Positions 32,744 to 43,357 are shown, counted from the stretch's first letter. The stretch is DNA of 49,925 nt from JANLSE01 sp038214135 (GCA_038214135.1 JBBQSD010000035.1:1-49925), one strand, 5' to 3'. Notes: generated by a model not told the origin, from the sequence alone. Numbers and translations are program-made.

Positions 32744-33133
32744 ATGTCTCAGCTTCGTAGAGTCTGGTGTACGAATTGTGGTACCGATTGGACCGTTGAG
32801 AGCCAAGCAGACACACAAACGACCGAAACCGTCTGCCCTGTCTGCTACCTACCGATGTCCACCAGCGCTGTTCCTCTCATGAGTGCGTTATCTGTGAGCG
32901 ATCTGGAGGAGCAACTGAGCCAACTGATGGCAAGCGCACGGGCGAGTGGATTGAATTCAGATGCCATTGTGCATGCACTACGTGGCGAATTGCAATTTGC
33001 TGCGGAGATGGATCATGTTGGGCATCATTTCAATGTGCAACTGATCGATCTTGGCCCAGATGAGAGTGAGATTCATCATCGGCCTATGCGTGATCGGCGT
33101 GAAATCCTCCAGTCCCGGAGCGTAAATGAGTAA
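32744..33133 (+). CDS. Small zinc-ribbon protein coupled to the glucan synthase gene
   Basis: A 129-aa protein of unknown function. The N-terminus carries a two-knuckle zinc ribbon: CTNC near residues 9-12 and CPVC about 20 residues later. A helical segment follows (VSDLEEQLSQLMASARAS, then SDAIVHALRGELQFAAEM), and then an acidic-to-basic tail. There is no membrane segment. AAAGGGG lies 6 nt before the ATG at 32744. Its last codons overlap the glucan synthase start by 8 bp (ATGAGTAA), implying translational coupling and a possible accessory or regulatory role. The upstream 32469-32725 has no clear gene; a TATAGT near 32552 could be a -10 box. Confidence 0.7.
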   Translation: MSQLRRVWCTNCGTDWTVESQADTQTTETVCPVCYLPMSTSAVPLMSALSVSDLEEQLSQLMASARASGLNSDAIVHALRGELQFAAEMDHVGHHFNVQLIDLGPDESEIHHRPMRDRREILQSRSVNE

Positions 33134-36100
33134 CACGACGATCAAGACGGCTGCTCAGACCGTGCTGTCGCGCGGCATAACGATCGTCACTTCTCTCTTC
33201 CATCGCAATTCACCTGTTAAACTGGTCGATGTGCCGCCGCCGCTGTTCAATAGTGATCTATTGAATCCAGACCAACTCGCACAGCATGCACGTGGTATTG
33301 CCACAACGTATGCTACCATCGGGCAGATCAAGGGCGGCTATCCACTCCGCCCAATTCTGGATCGCAATGAGCAACTGATCAAAACCGCCCACGAGCGGCT
33401 GCTTGAAGCACTACGGCTGCGCCAGGAGATGACGCCAGCCGCCGAATGGCTGCTCGACAATATGCATGTTGTGGTCGATCAGATTCGGGAGATTCGCCAG
33501 GATCTCCCAGGCGGCTATTATGCGGAATTGCCAAAGCTGACGACTGGCCCACGAACCGGCCAGCCGCGTGTCTATGCCATCGCCATTGAGCTGATCAAAC
33601 ATACTGATGGCCGCATCGATCTTGAGCAATTGCTCCAGTTCATTATGGCCTATCAGTCAGTCACACCACTGGCCATGGGCGAGTTATGGGCCGTTGTGAT
33701 CATGCTCCGATTTGGTTTGGTCGAGAATCTTGCACGGTTGGCTGGGTTGGTTCTGGAATCGCGTGGATCACGGGATCTGGCCGACACATGGGTAGATCGA
33801 TTATTGGCCGAGGATACTGGTTCGGATATGGGCCAGAGCCCTGTGCTGGCAGCATTAGCCCAGGCCTACCCGACGATTACATCGGCCTTTGCCATGCGCT
33901 TGTTACAACGGTTGCGGCTGTATGATGGCGAACGCGATATTGGTGCAGTGGTGCGCTGGCTTGAGCAGCAGCCAGTCGTTCCATATAATAATATTGAAGC
34001 ACTCATCCATGCCGAACATCAACGCCAGGCGATCAACCAGGTCTCGATTGGCAATACAATCACGAGCATGCGTATGCTCAGTTCGATCGACTGGGACGAT
34101 TGGTTCGAGCAGGTTTGTTTTGTCGAACATATTCTACGCCAGGATCCATGTGGTGCCTATGGGCAGAGTACGTTTGCCACACGCGATCAGTATCGGCATA
34201 TTATTGAGCAGCTTGCCCGCCGTAGTGGCGTCAGTGAGATCGATGTTGCCAGACGTGTTGTCGATCTGGCGCGTACAGCACCACAGGATGGCAGCCCACG
34301 TTATCGTCATGTTGGCTATTATTTGATCGATGCAGGCCGTACTGCACTTGAATCCGAACTTGGCTATCATCCAACACCAGCCCAGGCGATCCAGCGATTG
34401 ATCATGCAGCATCCAACGGCATGCTACCTTGGAACGCTTGCGATCGGCACGGCAGCGACGGTCGCTATTGGGCTCAAAGCAACCCAGACGCGTATTCCAA
34501 CACAGGGCTCACGCGGAATTGCGGGTTCTGCACTGCCTGCTGCGCTATTGCTGTTGCCTGCGACGGCATTGGCCAAGGAACTGCTCGACCGGGTTGTGAC
34601 TACGATGTTGCCACCGCGAGTGCTTCCACGGCTGGATTTGCGCAATGGTATCCCGCCAGCACTACGTACTATTGTTGTCATCCCAACCCTGTTGCTCACG
34701 GCGGATAGTGTGTATGGTCAGGTCGATGCCCTTGAGGTTCTGGCGCTCGCCAATAGCGACCCAAACCTGCATTTTGCCCTGCTCAGTGATTTCGCCGATG
34801 CACCATCGCCGACAATGCCGGACGATGATCGGCTGCTGGCGATTGCACGGGCCGGGATCGAACAGCTCAATGAGCGCTATAGTTCTGATCAATTCCTGTT
34901 GTTGCATCGCAATCGCATCTGGAACGAATCGCAGAACTGTTATATGGGCTGGGAGCGCAAGCGTGGCAAGTTGGAGGAATTCAACCGCCTGCTGACCGGT
35001 GCCGATGATACGACCTTTCGGGTGTGTATTGGCGATCTCAGTATCTTGCCTTCCATTCGTTATGTCATCACCCTCGATGCCGATACCCAGCTCCCGCGCG
35101 ATGCTGGCCGGGCCATGATTGGAACAATTGCTCACCCGCTGCAACATGCAGAGATCGATCCACAGACACGCCAGGTGACACAGGGCTATGGCATTCTGCA
35201 ACCACGGGTCGCCATTACTCTGCCGAGCGCTATGCGCAGCCGTTTCGCCCGAACCTTTTCTGGCAACGTGGGAATTGACCCATATACGACGGCGGTCTCT
35301 GATGTCTACATGGATCTGTTTGGCGATGGGATCTATGCCGGGAAGGGCATCTATGATCCAATTGTGCTGCGAGAAACGCTTGATCATCGCTTTCCCGAAC
35401 ACACACTGCTCAGCCATGATCTGATTGAGGGTTCCTATGCCCGCACCGGCTTACTCTCCGATGTTGAGCTGCTCGATAACTACCCGAGTACCTATGCCGC
35501 ATTTGCGGCACGGCAACATCGCTGGGTGCGCGGCGATTGGCAGATCAGTGCCTGGATACTACCCTGGGTTCCTAGCCCAGAGGGCCTCACTGGCACTGTG
35601 CTTTCGCCAATCGCCCGCTATAAAATCCTCGATAATCTGCGCCGCAGCCTGATACCACCGGCGACAATCGCACTGCTTGCTCATGGTTGGCTTGGTGGGC
35701 GTGGTATACGCAGCGCACTTGCAACAACCACGTATGCATTGCTTCCGCTGACTCTGCCAGCACTGTTTGATCTGATTGGCACCATGCGTGCCGTTGTGCT
35801 TGGCCCGGATCGGCTGAATGCCCTGCGAACCCAGGCCGAACACCTACGGATGAGTACGCTGCGCTTTGGCCTGAATATCACCTTTCTGCCGGATCAGGCC
35901 GTCTCGAATCTTGATGCAATCATTCGCACACTCACCCGCCTGATCTTCACCAAGCGCAATCTGCTCGAATGGGAAACCGCCGCAGAGGCGCATCGGCGGC
36001 TGACTCAATCATCCAGCCCAATGCTGCGCCGTATGGCTCCCACTGCGGTGCTTGGTGTGCTTGCCGCTCTGTTGCGGGCACGGCATGTTGCGCAGACCTG

Positions 36101-39100
36101 GCCATCGTTGGTGCCAGTCGTCACATCCTGGCTTTCTGCCCCTGCGATTGCCGCATGGCTGGATCGGCCAGCCCTGCCAGAGCGCCAAGCCCTTGCCGCA
36201 GATGACCGATTGTTGCTGCGCGGCCTGGCCCGAACAACATGGGCCTATTTTGAGCAGTTTGTCACAGCTGATGCCAATTATCTGGCTCCCGATAACATGC
36301 AAGAGACTCCAACGCAGGTGATTGCCTATCGCACATCGCCAACCAATATTGGGTTGCAGTTGCTCGCTGATCTGGCCGCCTATGATTTTGGCTATATTGG
36401 TGTGCTAGAACTGACCAACCGCACAGAGCAAGCACTGGCAACAATGGCAAAGCTTGAGCGCTATCGCGGCCATCTGCTCAACTGGTATGACACAAAGACG
36501 CTCCAGCCGTTACCGCCAGCCTATGTTTCGACCGTTGACAGCGGTAATCTGGCTGGGTTCCTGCTGACACTGCGGCAGGGCTATCTGTCGCTGCGCGACC
36601 AACCAATTATTGGGCCACAGGCGCTGTTGGGAATCCAGGATACGCTTGCCGTTATCCAACGCTATGTGCCAACGAATGACGAAGCAACTCTCCAGCAGCT
36701 ATCGTTGCTTAGTGATCGGGCGATCGTTTCTCTGTACACAACGAACGATTACCATCGCCAACTTGAAAGTATTCAACAGCGTGCCAGTGATCTGAATCTG
36801 CTTGGTGAGGCTGCTGTATGGCGTTCGCGGCTTGTGAAGCAAATACAAAGCCTGCGTGATGATCTTGCGATATTGGTTCCAGAACAGATGCAGGATAACC
36901 CGCCACCGACCTTACGTGAGTTGGCCCATGCTGCCGATCAGCAATTGCCCTTGTTGGCACGCCATGATGCGATTGCAATCCAAACACTCGCCGATGTCGA
37001 GGCAACAGATTTCACCTTTCTATATGAGCCACAGCGCCGAATCTTTGCCATTGGGTTTAATGCTGCCGATGGACGCCGCGATAATTCCTACTATGATCTG
37101 CTCGCATCCGAGGCTCGCCTGGCCAGCTTCTTAACAATTGCCAAGGGCGATGTACCACAGGAGCACTGGTTCCATCTTGGGCGTACCCTGCTGGAAACAG
37201 GCGCTGGTGCGGCCCTAGCATCATGGAGTGGCACCGCCTTCGAATACCTTATGCCATTGCTGGTGATGCATTCCTACCCGAATACATTGCTTGATACAAC
37301 CTACCAATCTGTCGTTGCCCGCCAGATTCAGTATGGCCACCAACAATCGATTCCCTGGGGTGTCTCTGAGTCGGCCTATAACGCCCGCGATCTAGCCATG
37401 AACTACCAGTATCGCGCCTTTGGCGTTCCAGGGTTGGGGCTCAAACGCGGCCTTGGCAGCGATCTGGTGGTAACGCCATATGCCACCGTGTTGTCCCTGC
37501 CGATCCAGGCCAATGCCGCGATTGCGAACCTCAAACTGCTGATCGAAGCTGGGATGCTTGGCCGTTATGGGTTGTATGAGGCCATCGATTACACCCTTGA
37601 TCGGCTGCCGCCTGGTGCAACCCATACGATTATTCGCTCATTTATGGTACACCATCAGGCTATGAGCCTGCTAGCCTTTGCGAATGCGCTGCACGACAAC
37701 AAAATGCAGCAACGTTTCCATGCAGAAGCATTGGTTCAGGCAACCGAAACGCTGCTGCAGGAACGTAATGTGCATGCCAAACCGCTCAATCAGCCGCAGG
37801 AACCATTCCAGACACAGAGCGTTGTGGATGGCTCGCCATCGACGGTTCGTGAGATCGGAACTGCAACAACACCGGTTCCGCTGACACACCTGCTTTCCAA
37901 TGGCACCTATACCGTTATGTTAACCAATGCTGGTGGTGGTTATAGCACCAGTGGCGATCTAGCGGTAACACGATGGCGTTCCGATCCCGCCCAGGATAAC
38001 TGGGGCAGCTTCTGCTATATTCGCGATGTTCGCAGCGATCTGGCATGGTCGGCAGCCTACCAACCAACCCGCCAGGCATCGCGGCGCTATCATGTTAGCT
38101 TCGGGCTCGAAAAGGTCGAATTTCGCCAGGAGATCGCCGGAATCCAAACCCGCATGGAAGTGTCCGTCTCGCCAGAAGATATGGTTGAGGTACGGAGGAT
38201 CTCGCTCACAAACCTGACGAGTGCCCCACGCGAATTGGAGGTCACCAGCTACGCCGAAATTGTGCTGACGCCAGCCGCTGCGGATATGGCCCACCCAGCG
38301 TTCAGCAATCTGTTTATCGAGACGGAATTTGTCGGCGAGCATAATGCGTTGCTGGCCTCACGCCGCCCACGTTCCGCCACGACAGCACGCTACTGGGCAT
38401 TGCACACAATTGCTGTACGCGGCCATGCCGGAAGTGTCACCGAATACGAAACGGATCGAGCAAGTTTCATCGGCCGAGGGCGCACAACAGCCGATCCACA
38501 GGCGCTGCATCGGCCGCTGACTCGGAGCAGTGGTGCGGTGCTAGATCCGATCTTTAGCCTGCGCCGCCGCGTTCGCATTGTTCCAGGTGGTACTGCCCAG
38601 ATCGTGTTCACCACTGGTATTGCAGAAAACCGTGAGCATGCACTGCAACTGGCCGAGAAATACCGCGATCCCGAATCGGCGGTGCGCGCAATCGCCCTGG
38701 CATGGACCCAGAGCCAGGTTGAGCTTCGCCATCTCAATATTACTGCCGCCGTCGCACAGCGTTTTCAGCAACTTGCCACCGCGCTGATCTATATGGATGG
38801 ATTAAAGCGCGCCAAACCGGACATGCTCGAACGCAATGTCAAGGGCCAATCCAGCCTGTGGGCCTATGGCATTTCTGGCGATGCTCCAATTGTGTTGGTG
38901 CGCGTCTCCTCTGGCGAGGACCTATCGTTGGTGACTGAACTGCTCCAGGCCCATCAATACTGGCGTCTCAAGCGCCTTTCCGTCGATCTGGTGATTCTGA
39001 ATGAAGATGCGGGCGGCTATTTGCAGGGTGCCCAGGAACACATCCTTGGCCTCGTGCGCAGCAGTGGCTCAAGCGTCTGGTTGAACCAGCGCGGTGGTGT

Positions 39101-41699
39101 GTTTGTGCTGCGTTCCGATCTCATGCCAGCCGATGATCGCATATTGCTTGAAACAGTCGCACGAACACTCTTAACAACCCGCCGTGGTGATCTCAGCCAA
39201 CACCTGCGCCGTCGCGACCGCGATGCACCACTGTCGTTGCCAGCGCCACGCAATCCCGTTGCTGTGGAAAGCCAACCGCTACCAGAAGTGCTACTTCATC
39301 AGCGCAGCACATATGGCGGCTTCGATGCGAATGGCGAATATGTGATCGACCTCGCTCCAGGGCAGGTCACGCCTGCTCCATGGAGCAATGTGATTGCCAA
39401 TGAGCAATTTGGCTTCTTAGTGACAGAGCGGGGCGGCGGCTATACATGGGTCAGAAACAGCCGTGAGAATCGGCTCACGCCCTGGTCGAACGATCCAATC
39501 AGCGATCCACCTGGCGAAGTGATCTATCTGCGCGACCAGGACAGCGGGATGCTCTGGTCGCCAACCATTCCGCCAGCCGGGCATGGCCCCATTCGCATTC
39601 GCCATGGCTTTGGCTACAGTTCCTTCAGCCAACAATCTGCTGGAATTGCCAGCGAATTGCGCCTCTCGGTGGCCGCCGATCAGCCAGTTAAGTTCTATCG
39701 GCTACACCTGAAGAACACAAGCGACAAACAGCGCAGCCTGAGTGTCACCCTGTATGTCGAATGGGTACTTGGTGTGTTCCGCGCAGAGATGGCTCCCTAT
39801 ATCGTCACCTCATTCGATCAGCAGAGTGAAGCGTTACTAGCACGCAATACATACAACACCGAATTTGGGCCACAGATCGCCTTTCTTGCCAGCAGCGAGC
39901 GCAACATCACAATCGGTGGTGATCGGGTTGAGTTTATTGGCCGGAATGGTGATCTGAATCATCCTGCTGCATTGAATGGCGATCCTCTACGCGGTCGCGT
40001 CGGTGCTGGGTTCGATCCATGTGGTGCGATCCAGTGTGCAATCGAACTTGCGCCAAACCAGGAGCGCGAACTGGTGTTCCTGCTTGGTCAGGCAGCCGAT
40101 ATTGATCAGGTTCGTGAGCTGATCGAACGCTATCGTGAACCAGTTGCCGCCGCGAATGCAGAACAGCAAGCAACAGAACGCTGGCAATCGCTACTTGGCC
40201 AGGTACAGGTGCAAACACCCCAACCCGAGCTGGATCTGCTGTTGAATGGTTGGCTCCTGTATCAGACGCTGGTCTGCCGGATCTGGGCGCGTTCGGCATT
40301 CTACCAATCGGGTGGAGCATATGGGTTCCGCGATCAGCTGCAGGATGTGATGGCATTGGTCGATGGTATGCCAGATGTTGCCCACGCCCAGATACTGCGT
40401 GCATCATCACGCCAATTCCTGGCCGGTGATGTCCAGCACTGGTGGCATCCGCCAACCGGCCGCGGGGTGCGGACGCGCTTCTCCGATGATTACCTGTGGC
40501 TGCCGTTTGTGGTTCATCACTACATCACAACAACCGGTGATATGGCGATTCTCGATGAAACAACGCCATTCCTGGAGGGCCGCGCACTCAATCCCGATGA
40601 GGCCGAGTATTATGATCTGCCAAGCATTTCATCCGAACACGGCTCGTGCTATGAGCATTGTGTCCGGGCGATCGATTATGCACTGGGCCGGATTGGCGCA
40701 CATGGATTGCCACTCATGGGCGCTGGCGATTGGAACGATGGCATGAACATGGTCGGCCACGATGGCCGTGGCGAGAGTGTGTGGGTCGGCTGGTTCTTAC
40801 ATATCAACCTGGAACAGTTTGCCCCGATTGCCCTACAGCGTGGCGATAACCAGCGAGCAACGCGCTATCAGACGGCCGCACGGTTGTTGCAGGAGGCCCT
40901 TGAACAGCACGCATGGGATGGCGAATGGTATCTACGGGCATTTTTTGATGATGGCACGCCGCTTGGCGCGGCTGGCAGTAGCGAATGTAAAATCGACTCA
41001 TTGCCACAATCATGGGCTGTTATCGCCGGATCGGGTGATGCTGCCCGCGCTCGCCGTGCCATGAATGCCGTTTCAGAGCATCTGGTCGATCACGATGCAG
41101 GCTTGATCAAGCTGTTTACGCCACCATTTGATCGTGCATCCCATGATCCCGGCTATATTCAGGGTTATGTCCCTGGTGTGCGTGAAAATGGTGGGCAGTA
41201 CACCCATGCGGCTATCTGGGTTATTTGGGCCTATGCAATGCTTGGCGATGGCGCGCAGGTTGGCAAGCTCCTCAAGCTGATCAACCCGATTCTGCATACC
41301 CAGGCCAATGCGGATATTTACAAGGTTGAACCATATACGATTGCTGCCGATGTCTATGCCGCACCACGACATGTCGGGCGGGGTGGATGGACGTGGTATA
41401 CCGGTTCGGCTGGCTGGTTCTATCGGCTCGGGATCGAGATGGTACTCGGGCTACGACGGATTGGCAATACCCTCACGCTACTGCCATGCATCCCACCAGA
41501 ATGGCCAGGCTATTCGATCACCTATCGCTTCGGGCAGACCGAGTACCACATTCAGGTGCAGAACCCACAGCATGTAGCAACAGGCATTGCCAGTATGTGT
41601 CTTGATGGACAGGCCGTACCAGATGGGCAGATTATGCTATGCGATGATCGGGTAACGCATACAATTCACGTCACCCTTGGCGAGCAAGTGCTCGCATAA
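33126..41699 (+). CDS. Cyclic beta-1,2-glucan synthase-like protein (GT84 / glycoamylase-like / GH94)
   Basis: A 2857-aa membrane enzyme, the full length of NdvB/ChvB/Cgs (about 2830-2870 aa). Residues about 420-1010 hold several membrane helices around a GT84 domain, with LDADTQLPRDA (first Asp near 651) and RQHRWVRGDWQ (about 796-806). Residues about 1310-1500 form the glycoamylase-like domain (WGVSESAYNARDL, YGLYEAIDYT). Two GH94 sugar-binding modules start with NAGGGYSTSGD and RGGGYTWVRN. The C-terminal GH94 barrel has GAGDWNDGMNM (Asp near 2535 and 2538) and ends with GWTWYTGSAGWFYR. In Proteobacteria such enzymes make cyclic beta-1,2-glucans from UDP-glucose. GGAG lies 5 nt before the ATG. 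The codon pattern is like its neighbours. Confidence 0.9.
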   Translation: MSNTTIKTAAQTVLSRGITIVTSLFHRNSPVKLVDVPPPLFNSDLLNPDQLAQHARGIATTYATIGQIKGGYPLRPILDRNEQLIKTAHERLLEALRLRQEMTPAAEWLLDNMHVVVDQIREIRQDLPGGYYAELPKLTTGPRTGQPRVYAIAIELIKHTDGRIDLEQLLQFIMAYQSVTPLAMGELWAVVIMLRFGLVENLARLAGLVLESRGSRDLADTWVDRLLAEDTGSDMGQSPVLAALAQAYPTITSAFAMRLLQRLRLYDGERDIGAVVRWLEQQPVVPYNNIEALIHAEHQRQAINQVSIGNTITSMRMLSSIDWDDWFEQVCFVEHILRQDPCGAYGQSTFATRDQYRHIIEQLARRSGVSEIDVARRVVDLARTAPQDGSPRYRHVGYYLIDAGRTALESELGYHPTPAQAIQRLIMQHPTACYLGTLAIGTAATVAIGLKATQTRIPTQGSRGIAGSALPAALLLLPATALAKELLDRVVTTMLPPRVLPRLDLRNGIPPALRTIVVIPTLLLTADSVYGQVDALEVLALANSDPNLHFALLSDFADAPSPTMPDDDRLLAIARAGIEQLNERYSSDQFLLLHRNRIWNESQNCYMGWERKRGKLEEFNRLLTGADDTTFRVCIGDLSILPSIRYVITLDADTQLPRDAGRAMIGTIAHPLQHAEIDPQTRQVTQGYGILQPRVAITLPSAMRSRFARTFSGNVGIDPYTTAVSDVYMDLFGDGIYAGKGIYDPIVLRETLDHRFPEHTLLSHDLIEGSYARTGLLSDVELLDNYPSTYAAFAARQHRWVRGDWQISAWILPWVPSPEGLTGTVLSPIARYKILDNLRRSLIPPATIALLAHGWLGGRGIRSALATTTYALLPLTLPALFDLIGTMRAVVLGPDRLNALRTQAEHLRMSTLRFGLNITFLPDQAVSNLDAIIRTLTRLIFTKRNLLEWETAAEAHRRLTQSSSPMLRRMAPTAVLGVLAALLRARHVAQTWPSLVPVVTSWLSAPAIAAWLDRPALPERQALAADDRLLLRGLARTTWAYFEQFVTADANYLAPDNMQETPTQVIAYRTSPTNIGLQLLADLAAYDFGYIGVLELTNRTEQALATMAKLERYRGHLLNWYDTKTLQPLPPAYVSTVDSGNLAGFLLTLRQGYLSLRDQPIIGPQALLGIQDTLAVIQRYVPTNDEATLQQLSLLSDRAIVSLYTTNDYHRQLESIQQRASDLNLLGEAAVWRSRLVKQIQSLRDDLAILVPEQMQDNPPPTLRELAHAADQQLPLLARHDAIAIQTLADVEATDFTFLYEPQRRIFAIGFNAADGRRDNSYYDLLASEARLASFLTIAKGDVPQEHWFHLGRTLLETGAGAALASWSGTAFEYLMPLLVMHSYPNTLLDTTYQSVVARQIQYGHQQSIPWGVSESAYNARDLAMNYQYRAFGVPGLGLKRGLGSDLVVTPYATVLSLPIQANAAIANLKLLIEAGMLGRYGLYEAIDYTLDRLPPGATHTIIRSFMVHHQAMSLLAFANALHDNKMQQRFHAEALVQATETLLQERNVHAKPLNQPQEPFQTQSVVDGSPSTVREIGTATTPVPLTHLLSNGTYTVMLTNAGGGYSTSGDLAVTRWRSDPAQDNWGSFCYIRDVRSDLAWSAAYQPTRQASRRYHVSFGLEKVEFRQEIAGIQTRMEVSVSPEDMVEVRRISLTNLTSAPRELEVTSYAEIVLTPAAADMAHPAFSNLFIETEFVGEHNALLASRRPRSATTARYWALHTIAVRGHAGSVTEYETDRASFIGRGRTTADPQALHRPLTRSSGAVLDPIFSLRRRVRIVPGGTAQIVFTTGIAENREHALQLAEKYRDPESAVRAIALAWTQSQVELRHLNITAAVAQRFQQLATALIYMDGLKRAKPDMLERNVKGQSSLWAYGISGDAPIVLVRVSSGEDLSLVTELLQAHQYWRLKRLSVDLVILNEDAGGYLQGAQEHILGLVRSSGSSVWLNQRGGVFVLRSDLMPADDRILLETVARTLLTTRRGDLSQHLRRRDRDAPLSLPAPRNPVAVESQPLPEVLLHQRSTYGGFDANGEYVIDLAPGQVTPAPWSNVIANEQFGFLVTERGGGYTWVRNSRENRLTPWSNDPISDPPGEVIYLRDQDSGMLWSPTIPPAGHGPIRIRHGFGYSSFSQQSAGIASELRLSVAADQPVKFYRLHLKNTSDKQRSLSVTLYVEWVLGVFRAEMAPYIVTSFDQQSEALLARNTYNTEFGPQIAFLASSERNITIGGDRVEFIGRNGDLNHPAALNGDPLRGRVGAGFDPCGAIQCAIELAPNQERELVFLLGQAADIDQVRELIERYREPVAAANAEQQATERWQSLLGQVQVQTPQPELDLLLNGWLLYQTLVCRIWARSAFYQSGGAYGFRDQLQDVMALVDGMPDVAHAQILRASSRQFLAGDVQHWWHPPTGRGVRTRFSDDYLWLPFVVHHYITTTGDMAILDETTPFLEGRALNPDEAEYYDLPSISSEHGSCYEHCVRAIDYALGRIGAHGLPLMGAGDWNDGMNMVGHDGRGESVWVGWFLHINLEQFAPIALQRGDNQRATRYQTAARLLQEALEQHAWDGEWYLRAFFDDGTPLGAAGSSECKIDSLPQSWAVIAGSGDAARARRAMNAVSEHLVDHDAGLIKLFTPPFDRASHDPGYIQGYVPGVRENGGQYTHAAIWVIWAYAMLGDGAQVGKLLKLINPILHTQANADIYKVEPYTIAADVYAAPRHVGRGGWTWYTGSAGWFYRLGIEMVLGLRRIGNTLTLLPCIPPEWPGYSITYRFGQTEYHIQVQNPQHVATGIASMCLDGQAVPDGQIMLCDDRVTHTIHVTLGEQVLA

Positions 41700-42120
41700 T
41701 TCGCTCGCAGGCTGAAGCCTGCGGCAAGGGGACGATGCACCAGCCTGCGGATTCCGGGTATCTTCGTAAATCCTGCTATACTATATACACAAGCCGAATC
41801 ATTGGGCGTATAGAATGCGGCAACCATGCTGCCGCCGCGCAAGCATGGCTTGCGCACTCCATAACTGCACGCTGCCCTAGAATACATGTTGGTAAGGACT
41901 CATCAAAGAATACTATCCCGCTCCTGCCGCCGTGGGGCTGATGAACGTGTACTGTTTCATCGGGTATTGTGCCTCCGCACCATGCCCCGCAGGCTGAAGC
42001 CTGCGGCTATGAGCGCGCCTCCCTCGTGCCCCATCCCTTTGCCGCAGGCTTCAGCCTGCGGATGGCGAGGGCAAAGGCCATATTCGTAGCTTGGGGAAAT
42101 TATTCTTTTCCAAGCCCTAA
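41700..42120. repeat. Repeat cluster in the spacer before the lipid kinase gene
   Basis: Of 433 bp without a gene, most is repeats. GCAGGCTGAAGCCTGCGG with a shortened tail is at 41708-41750; the double hairpin of 1571-1617 appears inverted at 41813-41860; CCGCAGGCTGAAGCCTGCGG and its counterpart CCGCAGGCTTCAGCCTGCGG are at 41984-42061 as a large inverted pair. TGCTATACT (41774-41782) is an extended -10 element that could start a long leader for the next gene. Confidence 0.75.
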
Positions 42121-42132
42121 GGAAGAATAACC

Positions 42133-43071
42133 GTGTCGATCGAAACAGCAGAACCGATTGTCCGGGAGCAAACCAAACGGCGAGCGCGGCTCTTGGTGAA
42201 TCCGACAAGCGGCGCTCAGGGTGGCTTATCCCAACTTCCAATTATTATTGCAGCGCTGGAGCAGGCTGGGATTGAGGCATTACTCTCATTCACATCACCT
42301 GAACAAACGCCAACGGCCCTGGCGGCATTGGCCGTCCAGGAAGGCTATGATCTGGTGATTGCCGCTGGTGGTGATGGAACGGTCAGCGCAGTTGCGCAGG
42401 GGTTGTTTGGCACTGGTGTACCACTTGGGATTGTACCGATCGGAACCTATAACAATATCGCCCGTAGCCTTGGCATTCCGAATGTGCTCGAAGAAGCACT
42501 CGCGGTGCTTGTGCAAGGCAAACCATGGCTGATCGATTCGGCAACGGCCAATGGCGTGCCGTTCATGGAAGTGGCAGGGGTTGGCCTGGATGCACGCCTA
42601 TTTCCGGTTGCAGAGCAGATCAAATCGGGAAAATGGTACCAGGCGATCTCGGCCATACGAATGCTGCGCTACTACCGTCCGCGCAAACTTCGGATAGATC
42701 TCCCCGATGGTCAGCAGATCATGCGTCGCCCATTGATGGCGCTTGTGGCCAACATGCCCTACTTTGGTGTTGGATTTGCCGTTGCGCCACTCGCACACCC
42801 CGATAGTGGGCAGCTGGTGTTATCGTTGTTTGAAGGTATGACCAAGTGGGAACTCCTGCGCCACTTTGCTCTGATTGCAAATGGACGCACGATCAAGGAA
42901 CCACGCATCTCAACCTATGAGGGAGTGCGATTCCGTATTGCACCCACAGTTCGTTCAAGCCTCCCAGTACAGGCCGATGGCAATGTCATCGGGCGTATGC
43001 CGGTTGTCTTTGAGGTCGTTCCACATGCCCTCACTGTGCTGGTACCGCCAACAAGCACACAACCAAAGTAA
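42133..43071 (+). CDS. Diacylglycerol/lipid kinase (YegS/DgkB family)
   Basis: A 312-aa lipid kinase. The N-terminal Rossmann-like domain begins LLVNPTSGAQGG and holds the ATP motif AAGGDGTVSAVAQGL (GGDGT at 79-83). GIVPIGTYNNIARSLGIP is the family's second substrate-site motif (usually GTGNDFAR). The C-terminal beta-sandwich (about 130-305) contains GVGLDARLF and the QADGN loop that binds Mg in DgkB. It likely phosphorylates diacylglycerol or a related lipid, with membrane association but no transmembrane helix. Translation starts at GTG 42133 with AAGGAAG 7 nt upstream. Confidence 0.88.
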   Translation: MSIETAEPIVREQTKRRARLLVNPTSGAQGGLSQLPIIIAALEQAGIEALLSFTSPEQTPTALAALAVQEGYDLVIAAGGDGTVSAVAQGLFGTGVPLGIVPIGTYNNIARSLGIPNVLEEALAVLVQGKPWLIDSATANGVPFMEVAGVGLDARLFPVAEQIKSGKWYQAISAIRMLRYYRPRKLRIDLPDGQQIMRRPLMALVANMPYFGVGFAVAPLAHPDSGQLVLSLFEGMTKWELLRHFALIANGRTIKEPRISTYEGVRFRIAPTVRSSLPVQADGNVIGRMPVVFEVVPHALTVLVPPTSTQPK

Positions 43072-43080
43072 TCCGCACAA

Positions 43081-43105
43081 GTACAGACGCGATATATCGC
43101 GCCCC
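43081..43105. repeat. GCGATATATCGC palindromic repeat, copy 3
   Basis: GTACAGACGCGATATATCGC followed by GCCCC; it shares the core of the 28-bp palindrome at 13093 with two mismatches in the outer arms. It follows the lipid kinase stop by 10 bp. Confidence 0.8.
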
Positions 43106-43161
43106 AACGCTGCTTCCATTTCCGCAATTAGTAAGGGAGGCGATATATAACAGTTTTTACC

Positions 43162-43192
43162 TTGTTTAAATGATTGACAACAATGCTATACT
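43162..43192 (+). promoter_or_regulatory. Extended -10 promoter for the propeller/heme gene
   Basis: TGCTATACT (43184-43192) is an extended -10 box; TTGTTT (43162-43167) is a weak -35 at 19 bp. A TTGACA at 43174 is spaced 15 bp from a second possible -10, TAACTA (43195). The transcript would have a leader of about 360 nt. Confidence 0.5.
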
Positions 43193-43357
43193 GCTAACTA
43201 TCAAAGTCTTTCAGCTGCGTTTCTGTCCTTGCAATATTGCACATTTCATCACGGGCTATCCGCGGATTGGCCTTGCTTTAATTAAATAGCACATATCATG
43301 GCGGTAAAGGACGAGATCTGAAATAAGATTACTCGCCCTTCTGTGCTTTTATCGGTA

